Source of the DNA: Streptomyces mangrovi
Lineage (GTDB): Bacteria; Actinomycetota; Actinomycetes; Streptomycetales; Streptomycetaceae
Reading direction: 5' to 3'
Length of the DNA stretch: 64,000 nucleotides
Assembly: GCF_900114215.1 (NCBI RefSeq)
Contig: NZ_FOSG01000002.1
Span: forward strand, 124,001-188,000
Shown here: positions 45,783-54,807 of the stretch, piece after piece
How the letters are laid out: each line of letters begins with the position of its first letter
How positions within the stretch are numbered: the stretch's first letter is position 1
The notes under the pieces: generated by a model
Told to the model about the DNA's origin: nothing
The model's database searches: none
The model's input: only the letters and a program-made list of their open reading frames with translations
Program-made: the position numbers and the translations under genes

Positions 45783-47138
45783 CTATGAGCGGTTCTCCAC
45801 CCTGGGGCGGCCGTCGCGCACCCGGCGATCGTACTCGCCGAGCGCCGTCGCCCCCGCGGGCCGCCGCCCGGCCTCCGGGCCGGGCAGCGCGTCCTCGTCC
45901 GCGCCCTCCGCTCCTGCCGGGGGCCGCTGCGCCGCGTCCGCCCCGGGCCGCTCCTCCGCCGCCGGACCGCGCCGGGCGCGGTAGCGCGGCGGCACCAGCC
46001 GCTGCGCCCAGTGCGGCACCCTCGGGGTGAACCTCGGCAGCAGCAGGATCACCAGCCCCACCGCGCTCAGCAGCACGATCGCGAGCACGATGACCAGGCT
46101 GGAGGAGCGCACAGAGAAGGCCACCGCGCCGAAGGCGATCAGCGCCGACCAGAAGTACATGATCAGCACCGCGCGGCTGTGGGAGTGGCCGATCTCCAGC
46201 AGCCGGTGGTGCAGATGGCCGCGGTCGGCGGCGAACGGCGACTGGCCCCGCCAGGTGCGCCGCACCACCGCCAGCACCAGGTCGGCGATGGGCACCGCGA
46301 TGATCGTCAGCGGCAGCAGCACCGGCATGTAGACCGGCACCATCGTCTGGACCGTGGTCTTGACCGAGCCGGTGGTGTCGGTGATGACGTCCGGGTCGAC
46401 CTGGCCGGTGATGGAGACCGCCCCGGCGGCCAGCACCAGGCCGATGAGCATCGACCCGGAGTCGCCCATGAAGATCCGCGCGGGGTGCATGTTGTGCGGC
46501 AGGAAGCCCAGGCACATACCCATCAGGACGGCGGCGAAGAGCGTCGCGGGGGCCGCGGCCTCGATGCCGTAGCCGTACCAGATCCGGTAGGCGTACATGA
46601 AGAACGCCGCGGCCGCGATGCCGACCATGCCCGAGGCCAGGCCGTCCAGACCGTCGACGAAGTTGACCGCGTTGATGGTGACGACGACCACCGCCACCGT
46701 CAGCAGCGTGCCCTGCAGCGGGGTCAGCGCGACGTTGCCCACGCCCGGAACCGGCAGCCACAGGATCGTCAGGCCCTGCCAGACCATCACGCCCGCGGCG
46801 ATCATCTGGCCGCCGAGCTTGATCAGCGCGTCCACGCCCCACTTGTCGTCCAGGACGCCCAGCAGCCAGATGAGGCCGGCGCCGGCCAGCAGCGCGCGGG
46901 GCTCGTCGGAGAGCCGGAAGACGTCGCCGACGTTGGTGAGCTGGGAGGCGGCCAGCAGACCCGCGCACAGCCCGCCGAACATGGCGATGCCGCCGAGCCG
47001 GGGCGTCGGTTCGCGGTGCACGTCGCGGGCCCGGATCTCGGGCATCGCGCCCGCCGCGATCGCGAACTTCCTCACCGGGCCGGTGAGGAGGTAGGTGACC
47101 GCGGCCGTGACGCACAGCGTCAGCAGGTATTCACGCAC
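45783..47138 (-). CDS. WecA/MraY-type undecaprenyl-phosphate sugar-1-phosphate transferase
   Basis: A protein of 451 residues with about eleven membrane segments. Motifs of the family: LLGVLDDKWG (Mg-binding DD), NAVNFVDGLDGLASG, FMGDSGSML and the RGHLHHRLLE loop typical of WecA rather than MraY. It transfers a HexNAc-1-phosphate from UDP-sugar to undecaprenyl phosphate, starting teichoic or arabinogalactan-like polymers. The C-terminal 65 residues are Pro/Ala/Arg-rich. GTG at 47138 follows GGGGA. It lies directly upstream of the atp operon on the same strand. Confidence 0.9.
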   Translation of the reverse strand: MREYLLTLCVTAAVTYLLTGPVRKFAIAAGAMPEIRARDVHREPTPRLGGIAMFGGLCAGLLAASQLTNVGDVFRLSDEPRALLAGAGLIWLLGVLDDKWGVDALIKLGGQMIAAGVMVWQGLTILWLPVPGVGNVALTPLQGTLLTVAVVVVTINAVNFVDGLDGLASGMVGIAAAAFFMYAYRIWYGYGIEAAAPATLFAAVLMGMCLGFLPHNMHPARIFMGDSGSMLIGLVLAAGAVSITGQVDPDVITDTTGSVKTTVQTMVPVYMPVLLPLTIIAVPIADLVLAVVRRTWRGQSPFAADRGHLHHRLLEIGHSHSRAVLIMYFWSALIAFGAVAFSVRSSSLVIVLAIVLLSAVGLVILLLPRFTPRVPHWAQRLVPPRYRARRGPAAEERPGADAAQRPPAGAEGADEDALPGPEAGRRPAGATALGEYDRRVRDGRPRVENRS

Positions 47139-47266
47139 GGATTCCCCAGAACTCTCGCGGGCTCCCGGGCTCACGCCCGGGACCACCACACCTTAGACAA
47201 CGGCCCGGTCCGGACGGTTGCGCGCCCGGCACCGCCTGACACCGCCTGACACCGCCCGGCACGGTC

Positions 47267-47911
47267 TCACGTCCGCGCCGGGACCCCCGTCAGGGCCGTG
47301 ACCACCGGATCCAGCGCCGCGTTGATCTCCTCGCCGACACTGCGGAAGTAGGTGATGGGGGCGCCGTAGGGATCGTAGACCTCGTCGGCCTCCGCGCTGG
47401 GCGCCAGCAGCCAGCCGCGCAGCGCCGCGGCGGCCCGCACCAGGGCCCGGGCGCGCCCGACCACCCCGCCGTCGGCGTCCGGGCCGGGCAGCGTGGCGGG
47501 GTCGATCGCCCGCACCAGACGGGTGAACTCCTTGAGCGTGAAGGTGCGCAGCCCCGCCGAGTGCCCCATGGAGATCACCTGCGCCCGGTGGTCCCGGGTG
47601 GCGGTCAGCACCAGATCGGCTCTGATGACGTGCTCGTCCAGCAGTTCGCGGCCGAGGAAGCCGGACGGGTCCGCGCCGTACTCCAGCAGGACCTCCGCCG
47701 CGTGCTCCTCCATCGGCGCGCCCTCGTGCCCCCATGTCCCCGCGCTCTCCACCACCAGCCCGCCGGCCCGCTCGTCGCCGAGTCTGGCCACCAGGGCATG
47801 CCTGGTCAGCCGCTCGGTGATGGGCGAGCGGCAGACGTTTCCGGTGGAGACGTGGAGGATGCGGAAGACCGGTATGCCATGCTCCTCGGCCGCCCCGGCG
47901 GGCGGGGTCAA
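47267..47911 (-). CDS. Low-molecular-weight protein tyrosine phosphatase homologue with Ser at the nucleophile position
   Basis: A protein of 214 residues. The P-loop reads VSTGNVCRSP (21-30), whereas active members have VCxGNxCRSP, so the catalytic Cys is Ser22. The Arg and SP of the loop and a DPYG general-acid motif near the C-terminus are kept. It is therefore probably a pseudophosphatase or has a changed chemistry. TTG at 47911 overlaps the upstream stop (TTGA) with GAGG in front. It is coupled to the threonylcarbamoyl-AMP synthase gene. Confidence 0.82.
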   Translation of the reverse strand: MTPPAGAAEEHGIPVFRILHVSTGNVCRSPITERLTRHALVARLGDERAGGLVVESAGTWGHEGAPMEEHAAEVLLEYGADPSGFLGRELLDEHVIRADLVLTATRDHRAQVISMGHSAGLRTFTLKEFTRLVRAIDPATLPGPDADGGVVGRARALVRAAAALRGWLLAPSAEADEVYDPYGAPITYFRSVGEEINAALDPVVTALTGVPART

Positions 47912-48555
47912 CTGGCGGCCTCGAGGCCGGGTACGACCTTGCGCAGCTCCTCCGCGCTGATCGCGCCCGCACGCAGCAGCCTGGGCACCGGGCCTGTGAC
48001 GTCGACGATCGAGGAGGGCACGGAGTCGGGGGTGGGGCCGCCGTCGAGGTAGACGGCGACGGAGTCCCCCAGCATCTCCTGGGCGGCGTCGCAGGTCTGC
48101 GGGGCGGGGTGGCCGGTGAGGTTGGCCGACGACACCGCCATCGGGCCGGTCTCGGTCAGCAGCTCGATCGCCACCGGGTGCAGCGGCATGCGGACGGCGA
48201 CCGTGCCGCCGGTCTCGCCCAGGTCCCAGGTCAGCGACGGCTGGTGGCGGGCGACGAGGGTGAGCGCGCCGGGCCAGAAGGCGTCCACCAGCTCCCACGC
48301 CTGCTCGGAGAAGTCGGTGACCAGGCCGTGCAGGGTGTTCGGGGAGCCGATCAGGACGGGCGAGGGCATGCCTCGCCCGCGTCCCTTGGCCTCCAGCAGG
48401 TCGCCGACGGCCTCCGGGGTGAAGGCGTCGGCGCCGATGCCGTAGACCGTGTCCGTGGGCAGCACGACGAGTTCGCCTCGGCGGACCGCCGAGGCGGCCT
48501 CGCGCAGGCCGGTCGCGCGGTCGGTCGCGTCGGAGCAGTCGTAACGCCGTGCCAT
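47908..48555 (-). CDS. L-threonylcarbamoyladenylate synthase (Sua5/YrdC/YciO)
   Basis: A protein of 215 residues. Family motifs VVLPTDTVYGIGADA, KGRGRGMPSPVLIGS, and GTVAVRMPLHPVAIELL with PMAVSSANLTG. It makes threonylcarbamoyl-AMP for the t6A modification of tRNAs reading ANN codons. It starts at the base right after the prmC stop (TAAATG). Confidence 0.93.
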   Translation of the reverse strand: MARRYDCSDATDRATGLREAASAVRRGELVVLPTDTVYGIGADAFTPEAVGDLLEAKGRGRGMPSPVLIGSPNTLHGLVTDFSEQAWELVDAFWPGALTLVARHQPSLTWDLGETGGTVAVRMPLHPVAIELLTETGPMAVSSANLTGHPAPQTCDAAQEMLGDSVAVYLDGGPTPDSVPSSIVDVTGPVPRLLRAGAISAEELRKVVPGLEAAS

Positions 48556-49401
48556 TTACGGCACCTCCCTGCGGGCTGTGGCAAAACGGGGCCGGTTGTT
48601 GAGGTCGGGGTGGTCCGCGGCGTCCGCCCAGCCGCGGTCCTCGGTGAAGATCCAGGGGACCTGGCCGCCCTGGGTGTCGGCGTGCTCGACGACGACCAGG
48701 CCGCCGGGGCGCAGCAGGCGGTGCGCGGTGCGTTCGATGCCGCGGATGACGTCCAGTCCGTCCTCGCCGGAGAACAACGCCATCTGCGGGTCGTGGTCAC
48801 GTGCCTCGGGGGCGACGTACTCCCATTCGGTGAGCGGGATGTAGGGCGGGTTGGAGATGACGAGGTCGACCTGGCCGTCCAGCTCGGGCAGGGCGGTCGT
48901 CGCGTCGCCGTGGTGCAGGGTGACGCGGGAGCCCTCGGTGTTCTTCCGGGCCCACTCCAGCGCGCCCTCGTCCAGTTCCACGGCGTGCACGCGCGAGCGC
49001 GGCACCTCCTGGGCGAGTGCGAGCGCGATGGCTCCGGAGCCGGTGCACAGGTCGACGATCAAAGGCTCGGCGACGTCCATGGCGCGCACGGCGTCTATCG
49101 CCCAGCCGACCACGGACTCGGTCTCGGGGCGCGGCACGAACACCCCCGGACCCACCTGGAGCTCCAGGTAGCGGAAGAAGGCCCGGCCGGTGATGTGCTG
49201 GAGCGGCTCGCGGGCCTCGCGGCGGGCGACGGCCTCCCAGTAGCGGGCGTCGAAGTCGGCGTCGGCGACGCGGTGCAGCTCCCCGCGCCTGACGCCGTGC
49301 ACGTACGCCGCCAGCTCCTCCGCGTCGAAGCGCGGGGAGGGCACTCCGGCGTCGGCGAGCCGCTGGGTGGCCTGGGCCACCTCGGCGAGCAGTACGTTCA
49401 C
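48556..49401 (-). CDS. prmC: Release factor glutamine methyltransferase
   Basis: A protein of 281 residues. SAM-binding VDLCTGSGAIALALA and the catalytic NPPY in LVISNPPYIPLTE. It methylates the Gln of the GGQ motif in release factors, and its target gene prfA is immediately upstream. GTG at 49401 with GAGGACGAGG upstream. Confidence 0.95.
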   Translation of the reverse strand: MNVLLAEVAQATQRLADAGVPSPRFDAEELAAYVHGVRRGELHRVADADFDARYWEAVARREAREPLQHITGRAFFRYLELQVGPGVFVPRPETESVVGWAIDAVRAMDVAEPLIVDLCTGSGAIALALAQEVPRSRVHAVELDEGALEWARKNTEGSRVTLHHGDATTALPELDGQVDLVISNPPYIPLTEWEYVAPEARDHDPQMALFSGEDGLDVIRGIERTAHRLLRPGGLVVVEHADTQGGQVPWIFTEDRGWADAADHPDLNNRPRFATARREVP

Positions 49402-49427
49402 GTTCCTCGTCCTCCACCCGTCCCTGC

Positions 49428-49446
49428 GCGCCCCGCCCCGGGGCGC
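49428..49446. terminator. Short hairpin between prfA and prmC
   Basis: 8-bp arms GCGCCCCG/CGGGGCGC with a 3-nt loop, 8 bp after the prfA stop. It may attenuate or protect the mRNA end. Confidence 0.4.
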
Positions 49447-49453
49447 CGCACGG

Positions 49454-50524
49454 TTACTGAACCGCGGCCAGCTTGGCCGCGGAGTCGGCGTCCACGCACG
49501 CCTGGATCACCGCGTCCAGGTCGCCGTCCAGCACCTGGTCCAGGTTGTACGCCTTGAAGCCCACCCGGTGGTCCGAGATCCGGTTCTCCGGGAAGTTGTA
49601 GGTGCGCACCCGCTCCGACCGGTCCACCGTACGCACCTGGCTGCGGCGCGCGTCGGAGGCCTCCCTGTCCGCCTCCTCCTGGGCCGCCGCCAGCAGGCGG
49701 GCGCGCAGGATGCGCAGCGCCTGCTCCTTGTTCTGCAGCTGGCTCTTCTCGTTCTGGCAGGAGACGACGATGCCGGTGGGCACGTGGGTGATGCGGACGG
49801 CGGAGTCGGTGGTGTTCACGGACTGGCCGCCGGGGCCGGAGGAACGGTAGACGTCGATGCGCAGGTCGTTCGGATTGATCTCGACGTCGACGTCCTCGGC
49901 CTCGGGCAGGACGAGGACGCCGGCGGCGGAGGTGTGGATGCGGCCCTGGGACTCGGTGGCGGGCACCCGCTGGACGCGGTGGACGCCGCCCTCGTACTTC
50001 AGCCGGGCCCACACGCCCCGGCCGGGCTCGGTGTTGTTCCTGGTCTTCACCGCGACCTGGACGTCCTTGTAGCCGCCGAGATCGGACTCGTTGGCCTCGA
50101 TGACCTCGGTCTTCCAGCCCTGCCGCTCGGCGTAGCGCAGGTACATGCGCAGCAGGTCGCCGGCGAACAGCGCGGACTCCTCGCCGCCCTCGCCCGCCTT
50201 GATCTCCAGGATGACGTCCTTGTCGTCGCCGGGGTCGCGCGGGACGAGCAGCAGCCGCAGCCGTTCGGTGAGCTCCTCGCGCCGGGCCTCCAGCTCCTTG
50301 ACCTCGGCGGCGAACTCCGGGTCGTCGGCGGCCAGCTCGCGGGCGGTGGCGACGTCGTCGGCGGTGCGCTTCCACTCGTGGTAGGCGCCCACGACCGGGG
50401 TCAGCTCGGCGTAGCGCTTGCCCAGTCTGCGGGCGTTGGCCTGGTCCGCGTGGACGGCGGGGTCGGCGAGCCGCTTCTCGAGGTCGGCGTGCTCGCCGAT
50501 CAGTTCCTCGACCGCCTCGAACAT
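49454..50524 (-). CDS. prfA: Peptide chain release factor 1
   Basis: A protein of 356 residues, as in E. coli RF1. Codon-recognition PAT motif in [10 protein letters not shown] and the GGQ motif in [15 protein letters not shown]; also [13 protein letters not shown]. It reads UAA and UAG. ATG at 50524; upstream in-frame codons are not supported. Confidence 0.97.
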   Translation of the reverse strand: MFEAVEELIGEHADLEKRLADPAVHADQANARRLGKRYAELTPVVGAYHEWKRTADDVATARELAADDPEFAAEVKELEARREELTERLRLLLVPRDPGDDKDVILEIKAGEGGEESALFAGDLLRMYLRYAERQGWKTEVIEANESDLGGYKDVQVAVKTRNNTEPGRGVWARLKYEGGVHRVQRVPATESQGRIHTSAAGVLVLPEAEDVDVEINPNDLRIDVYRSSGPGGQSVNTTDSAVRITHVPTGIVVSCQNEKSQLQNKEQALRILRARLLAAAQEEADREASDARRSQVRTVDRSERVRTYNFPENRISDHRVGFKAYNLDQVLDGDLDAVIQACVDADSAAKLAAVQ

Positions 50525-50566
50525 CGTTGAGTCCTTCGTGTGGAGAGAGGGCTGCCGGGACGGCAA

Positions 50567-50611
50567 AACGCCGGTCCGGCCCTCCCTGGGGGACGGCCGA
50601 GGACCGGCGTT
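50567..50611. terminator. Hairpin between rpmE and prfA
   Basis: Perfect 11-bp arms (AACGCCGGTCC and its complement) with a further GGCC/GGCC stem inside, 9 bp after the rpmE stop. Confidence 0.6.
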
Positions 50612-50619
50612 CGGGGTCG

Positions 50620-50847
50620 CTACTTCTTGTTCCTCGACCCGGCGTTCTTGCCGAAGCGGGCCTCGAAGCGGGCCACACGGCCACCGGTGTCGAGGATCTT
50701 CTGCTTGCCCGTGTAGAACGGGTGACACGCGGAGCACACGTCGGCGCGGATGGCGCCCTCGGTGACGGTGCTACGGGTGGTGAAGGAGTTCCCGCAGGTG
50801 CAGCTGACCTGGGTCTCCACGTACTCCGGGTGGATGTCGCGCTTCAA
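50620..50847 (-). CDS. rpmE: Ribosomal protein bL31, zinc-containing form
   Basis: A protein of 75 residues. The zinc ligands are present ([19 protein letters not shown]), so this is the C+ paralogue. The start is TTG, which gives the standard MKRDIHPEY start and has AGGAG 5 nt upstream. Streptomyces usually also has a zinc-free bL31, used under Zur control; it is not in the window. Confidence 0.95.
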   Translation of the reverse strand: MKRDIHPEYVETQVSCTCGNSFTTRSTVTEGAIRADVCSACHPFYTGKQKILDTGGRVARFEARFGKNAGSRNKK

Positions 50848-51000
50848 GGTCTCTCCTAGGTATCGGGAGGGTTCCGGGTCGCACCGGCTCCTCGCGTCCG
50901 ACGGTCGGACGACGGGGATGGCTGCCTGCGCGTGAACCGGGACCGACGCACCAGTCTGCCATTACTGGCCGCACCTCCCAAAACCAGATGGCAAAGGATG

Positions 51001-52143
51001 CTATTCCCCGGCCTCCCCGGCTTCCCCGGCTTCCCCGGCCCCCACGGCGTCCTCGGCCTCCGTGGCCTCCCGGGCCGCCGACCCCTTGGTGGCGGAGTCG
51101 GGGATCGGCCGGTCCGTCTTGAGCGCGTCCCAGACCCGCTCCGTCTGCACCCCGATCGGCACCACACGGTTGGGGTCGGCGGAGGAGTAACGCACCGGCA
51201 GGGTGACCATCTCGATGTCGTCCGGGTCGACGCCCTTCACGGCGCCGGCCAGACCGGCCAGGTCCGAGGCCGACGCCAGGGCCGCGTCGGTGGTGAGATG
51301 GGAGGTGACGGCGTCGAGGAGGTCGTAGGTCTTCTTGGGGTCGGAGAACACCCCGACGTCCCTCACCCGGTCGGCGAGGGCCCTGACGAAGGCGTGCTGG
51401 AGCTTTATGCGGCCCAGGTCGCTGCCGTTGCCCACACCCTTGCGGGTGCGGACCAGGGCCAGGGCCTGCTCCCCGTCCAGGGTGTGGCGTCCCGGCTCCA
51501 GGTCCAGCCGGCTGTCGTCGTCCTCGATCGGTTCGGTGACGGTCATCTCCACCCCGCCCAGTTCGTCGACCACCTTCTCGAAGCCGTCGAAGTCGAGTTC
51601 CACGTAGTGGTCCATGCGGATTCCGGTCATGGACTCGACCGTCTTGACGGTGCAGGCCGGGCCGCCGATCTCGTACGCCCGGTTGAACATCGTGCGCCGG
51701 GCGGCGGGCGCCGTGCCGCCGTCGGTCTTCTCGCACTCGGGCCGCTCGACGAGGGTGTCGCGGGGGATGGAGACGATGGACGCCCGGTCGTGCTCCTTGT
51801 TGATGTGGACGATCATCGCGGTGTCGGAGCGGGCGGTGCCGTCGTCGCGGCCGTAGCGGGAGTTGTCCCCGGCGCGGGTGTCGGAGCCCAGCAGGAGGAT
51901 GTCCAGGGTGCCGTCGGGGACGTCGGCGGGCCGGTTCGGCCCCAGGACGGAGTCGATGTCGACGCCGGCGATGTTGCCGTCGATCCTGGAGTAGACGAGC
52001 CCGAGTCCGGCCCCGGCCAGCACGAGGACGCCGACCGCGGCCCACGCGGCCGCGTACAGCCCCCTGCGCCGCCGCGGGCGCGGGCTTGGGCGTTCCTGCC
52101 CGGCGCTCTCCCCGCCGCCGGTGGTGGTGTCCTCGTCCGCCAT
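51001..52143 (-). CDS. LytR-CpsA-Psr (LCP) family protein
   Basis: A protein of 380 residues. Cytosolic N-terminus with an Arg cluster (RPRRRR), one membrane helix (about 29-51), then the LCP domain (about 80-300) with DILLLGSDTRAGDN, SDTAMIVHINKEHDRASIVSIP and GEQALALVRTRKG. LCP enzymes attach polymers such as teichoic acids from lipid carriers to peptidoglycan. The C-terminus ends in repeated GEA triplets (GEAGEAGEAGE). ATG at 52143 with GAGGAA upstream. Confidence 0.92.
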   Translation of the reverse strand: MADEDTTTGGGESAGQERPSPRPRRRRGLYAAAWAAVGVLVLAGAGLGLVYSRIDGNIAGVDIDSVLGPNRPADVPDGTLDILLLGSDTRAGDNSRYGRDDGTARSDTAMIVHINKEHDRASIVSIPRDTLVERPECEKTDGGTAPAARRTMFNRAYEIGGPACTVKTVESMTGIRMDHYVELDFDGFEKVVDELGGVEMTVTEPIEDDDSRLDLEPGRHTLDGEQALALVRTRKGVGNGSDLGRIKLQHAFVRALADRVRDVGVFSDPKKTYDLLDAVTSHLTTDAALASASDLAGLAGAVKGVDPDDIEMVTLPVRYSSADPNRVVPIGVQTERVWDALKTDRPIPDSATKGSAAREATEAEDAVGAGEAGEAGEAGE

Positions 52144-52467
52144 GTCGTTCCTCGTCTGCCGTGCGTCTCCCCTGCCGTGCGGGGCTGCCGCGGGGCCGTC
52201 CGGCGCCTGTCGGAGCCGTCGGACCGGGGCGGGCCGGACGGACAGCGGTCGGCGAGGGACCTCCCTCTCCACTTGCGACGGCGTACCCCCATCGGGCCTG
52301 ATCACTCCGTGCCGCCTGCTCCGGCGGGCGGCACGGGCCCGGCGGTGACGGGCCGGTGGCACACGGCGAGGGCCGCCCCACCGTGTGCGGTGGGGCGGCC
52401 CTCGCCGTGCTGTGCCGTGCTATGCCGTGGTGCGCTGTGCCGTGGTGCTGTCCGTGCGGGACGCCGG
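52144..52467. other. 324-bp region between rho and the LCP gene
   Basis: It contains the rho terminator hairpin (52362-52409), a smaller hairpin with 8-bp arms GTGCCGCC/GGCGGCAC at 52309-52334, irregular repeats of GTGCCGTG at 52410-52452, and the LCP ribosome site. No gene. Confidence 0.55.
52362..52409. terminator. Terminator downstream of rho
   Basis: Perfect 21-bp arms (starting CACGGCGAGGGCCGCC) with a 6-nt loop, 59 bp after the rho stop. It is the longest perfect stem I found in the window. Confidence 0.8.
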
Positions 52468-54414
52468 TCAGTCGCCGTTGCCGGGCGCCGGCGTCGTCTT
52501 CTGGATCTGCATCAGGAACTCGGCGTTCGACTTCGTCTGCTTCATCTTGTCCAGCAGCAGCTCAATGGCCTGCTGCTGGTCCAGCGCGTGCAGGACGCGC
52601 CGCAGCTTCCAGACGATGCCCAGCTCGTCGGAGCCCATCAGGATCTCCTCCTTGCGGGTGCCGGACGCGTCGACGTCCACCGCCGGGAAGATCCGCTTGT
52701 CGGCGAGCTTCCGGTCGAGCTTGAGCTCCATGTTGCCGGTGCCCTTGAACTCCTCGAAGATGACCTCGTCCATCCGCGAGCCGGTCTCGACCAGCGCGGC
52801 GGCCAGGATCGTCAGGGAGCCGCCGTCCTCGATGTTCCGCGCGGCGCCGAAGAACTTCTTCGGCGGGTAGAGCGCGGTGGAGTCGACACCGCCGGACAGG
52901 ATGCGGCCCGACGCGGGGGCGGCCAGGTTGTACGCGCGGCCCAGGCGGGTGATGTTGTCCAGCAGCACCACCACGTCGTGGCCGAGCTCCACCAGCCGCT
53001 TGGCCCGCTCGATGGCCAGCTCGGCGATGGTGGTGTGGTCCTCGGCCGGGCGGTCGAAGGTCGAGGAGATGACCTCGCCCTTGACCGACCGCTGCATGTC
53101 GGTGACCTCCTCCGGCCGCTCGTCCACGAGCACGACCATCAGATGGCACTCGGGGTTGTTGCGGGTGATGGAGTTGGCGATCGACTGCAGGACCGTGGTC
53201 TTGCCCGCCTTGGGCGGGGCCACGATCAGACCGCGCTGCCCCTTGCCGATGGGCGAGACCAGGTCGATGATCCGCGAGGTGAGGTGGTTCGGCTCGGTCT
53301 CCAGCCGCAGCCGCTCCTGCGGGTACAGCGGGGTGAGCTTGCCGAACTCGGGCCGGCCCTTGCCGCTCTCGGGCGACATGCCGTTCACCGAGTCCAGGCG
53401 CACCAGCGCGTTGAACTTCTCGCGCCGCTCGCCCTCGCGCGGCTGGCGGACCGCGCCGGTGACGTGGTCGCCCTTGCGCAGGCCGTTCTTGCGGACCTGG
53501 GCCAGGGAGACGTACACGTCGTTCGGGCCGGGCAGGTAGCCGGAGGTGCGCACGAACGCGTAGTTGTCGAGGATGTCCAGGATTCCGGCGACCGGGATCA
53601 GGACGTCGTCCTCGGAGATCTGCGGCTCGGCGGCGAAGTCGTCGCGGCCCCGGCGGCCCCGGCGGTCGCGGTAGCGGCCCCGGCGTCCGCGGCGGCCACC
53701 CTCGAAGTCGTCGTCGCGGTCGCCGCGGTTGTCGCGGTCGCGGCCCTGGCGGTTGCCGCCGTCCTGGCCCTGCTGCTGACCGCCGTCCTTGCCGCGACGG
53801 TCACGCTGGCGGCCCTTGCCCTGGCGGTCGCCGCCCTTGTCCTGGCGGTCGCCGCCCTTGTCCTGCTGCTTGTCCTGCTGCTTGTCCTGCCTGCCGCCGT
53901 CGCCCCGGCCCTCGGCGGGCCTGTCCTCGGCGGTCTCGGCGGCGGTTTGGGCCTCGGCACCCCTGCTCTCGCCGCCCTTGCCGCCGCGGCGGCGGCGCTC
54001 GCCGGCGGGCTCGTCGCTGACGGGCTGGCCGGGGATGTCGATCTGCTGCTGAGCGGCCTCGCCGGCGGCGCCCTCGGCGCTCTCGCCCGTACGCGCCTTG
54101 GAGGTCGCGCGGCGACGCGGCTTGCTCTCGGCGGGGGCGGCCGGGGCCTCGGCGGCGGGGGCGGAGCCCGAGCCGTTCTCGGCCTGCTTGGCCCGGATCG
54201 TCTCGATCAGCTGGCTCTTGCGCATCCGCGCCGTGCCCTTGATACCGAGACCGGAGGCGACTTGCTGCAGCTCGGCGAGAACCATGCCCTCAAGGCCCGT
54301 GCCGGAGCGGCGACGCCTGGGGGCGGTACCGGATGCGGGCGCGGCAGGGGCGTCCGTGGCGGGCGCGGCGGCTTCGGCGGCGTCCACGCCCATCAGATCG
54401 GTGGTATCGCTCAC
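52468..54414 (-). CDS. rho: Transcription termination factor Rho
   Basis: A protein of 648 residues. N-terminal Rho_N helices (about 25-60, MVLAELQQVASGLGIKGTAR), a long insertion of Arg, Gly, Asp, Gln and Lys (about 100-265, such as RRGRRGRYRDRRGRRGRDD), the RNA-binding domain, and the RecA-like ATPase with Walker A VAPPKAGKTTVLQ near 400 and GGVDSTALYPPKKFFGAARN. The insertion is typical of actinobacterial Rho and adds RNA binding. GTG start with AAGGA upstream and a leader of about 335 nt. Confidence 0.97.
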   Translation of the reverse strand: MSDTTDLMGVDAAEAAAPATDAPAAPASGTAPRRRRSGTGLEGMVLAELQQVASGLGIKGTARMRKSQLIETIRAKQAENGSGSAPAAEAPAAPAESKPRRRATSKARTGESAEGAAGEAAQQQIDIPGQPVSDEPAGERRRRGGKGGESRGAEAQTAAETAEDRPAEGRGDGGRQDKQQDKQQDKGGDRQDKGGDRQGKGRQRDRRGKDGGQQQGQDGGNRQGRDRDNRGDRDDDFEGGRRGRRGRYRDRRGRRGRDDFAAEPQISEDDVLIPVAGILDILDNYAFVRTSGYLPGPNDVYVSLAQVRKNGLRKGDHVTGAVRQPREGERREKFNALVRLDSVNGMSPESGKGRPEFGKLTPLYPQERLRLETEPNHLTSRIIDLVSPIGKGQRGLIVAPPKAGKTTVLQSIANSITRNNPECHLMVVLVDERPEEVTDMQRSVKGEVISSTFDRPAEDHTTIAELAIERAKRLVELGHDVVVLLDNITRLGRAYNLAAPASGRILSGGVDSTALYPPKKFFGAARNIEDGGSLTILAAALVETGSRMDEVIFEEFKGTGNMELKLDRKLADKRIFPAVDVDASGTRKEEILMGSDELGIVWKLRRVLHALDQQQAIELLLDKMKQTKSNAEFLMQIQKTTPAPGNGD

Positions 54415-54807
54415 GAAGGGTCCTTCCCTGGAGCGGGCGTCGGCCTGTCTGGCTCGGCGACCGGTTGTGCTGTCCGGCGGCGGTCTTCGTCTCGACCGGG
54501 CCGGGGCGGTGGTTCCGCCCGGATGTACGGCGGAGGAATCAGGACATGGTCAATACATGGTGTGGCGTGAGGGGATGACGTGCGTCAATCACGCCGTTCC
54601 GGAGCGAGCTCGGCACTGCTCGGCAGGCTGCTCAGGCAGTTCTGGAGGCTCCCGGAAGAAGGAGTGGCCCCGTATGGGACTGTACCCATGGGATCACGGA
54701 GAGCACCGCACCGCCCTCGGGTCGTCCCAGGAGGCTGCGAGTGCAGACTTGAGGTTAACACTACCGGACCCAACAAACATTCCCCCTCTCCAAGGCCCGC
54801 ATTCGTG
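54415..54807. other. rho leader and promoter region (393 bp)
   Basis: The gap between thrB and rho. Assuming the -10 at 54758-54763, transcription starts near 54750 and the mRNA leader is about 335 nt. Rho is known to control its own leader in E. coli. I see no obvious thrB terminator, so thrB transcripts may also run in. No gene is supported. Confidence 0.5.
54758..54763 (-). promoter_or_regulatory. Candidate -10 (TAGTGT, minus strand) of rho
   Basis: Minus-strand GGTAGTGTTAAC contains TAGTGT in the most AT-rich part of the gap. No convincing -35 box lies 17 bp upstream. Confidence 0.35.

Noticed and set aside
50932-54570. Plus-strand open frame of 1212 codons opposite rho and the LCP gene
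   Set aside because: It mirrors the real minus-strand genes, has no ribosome site, and its composition (long Leu/Ala/Val/Gly runs) is that of antisense translation of GC-rich DNA.
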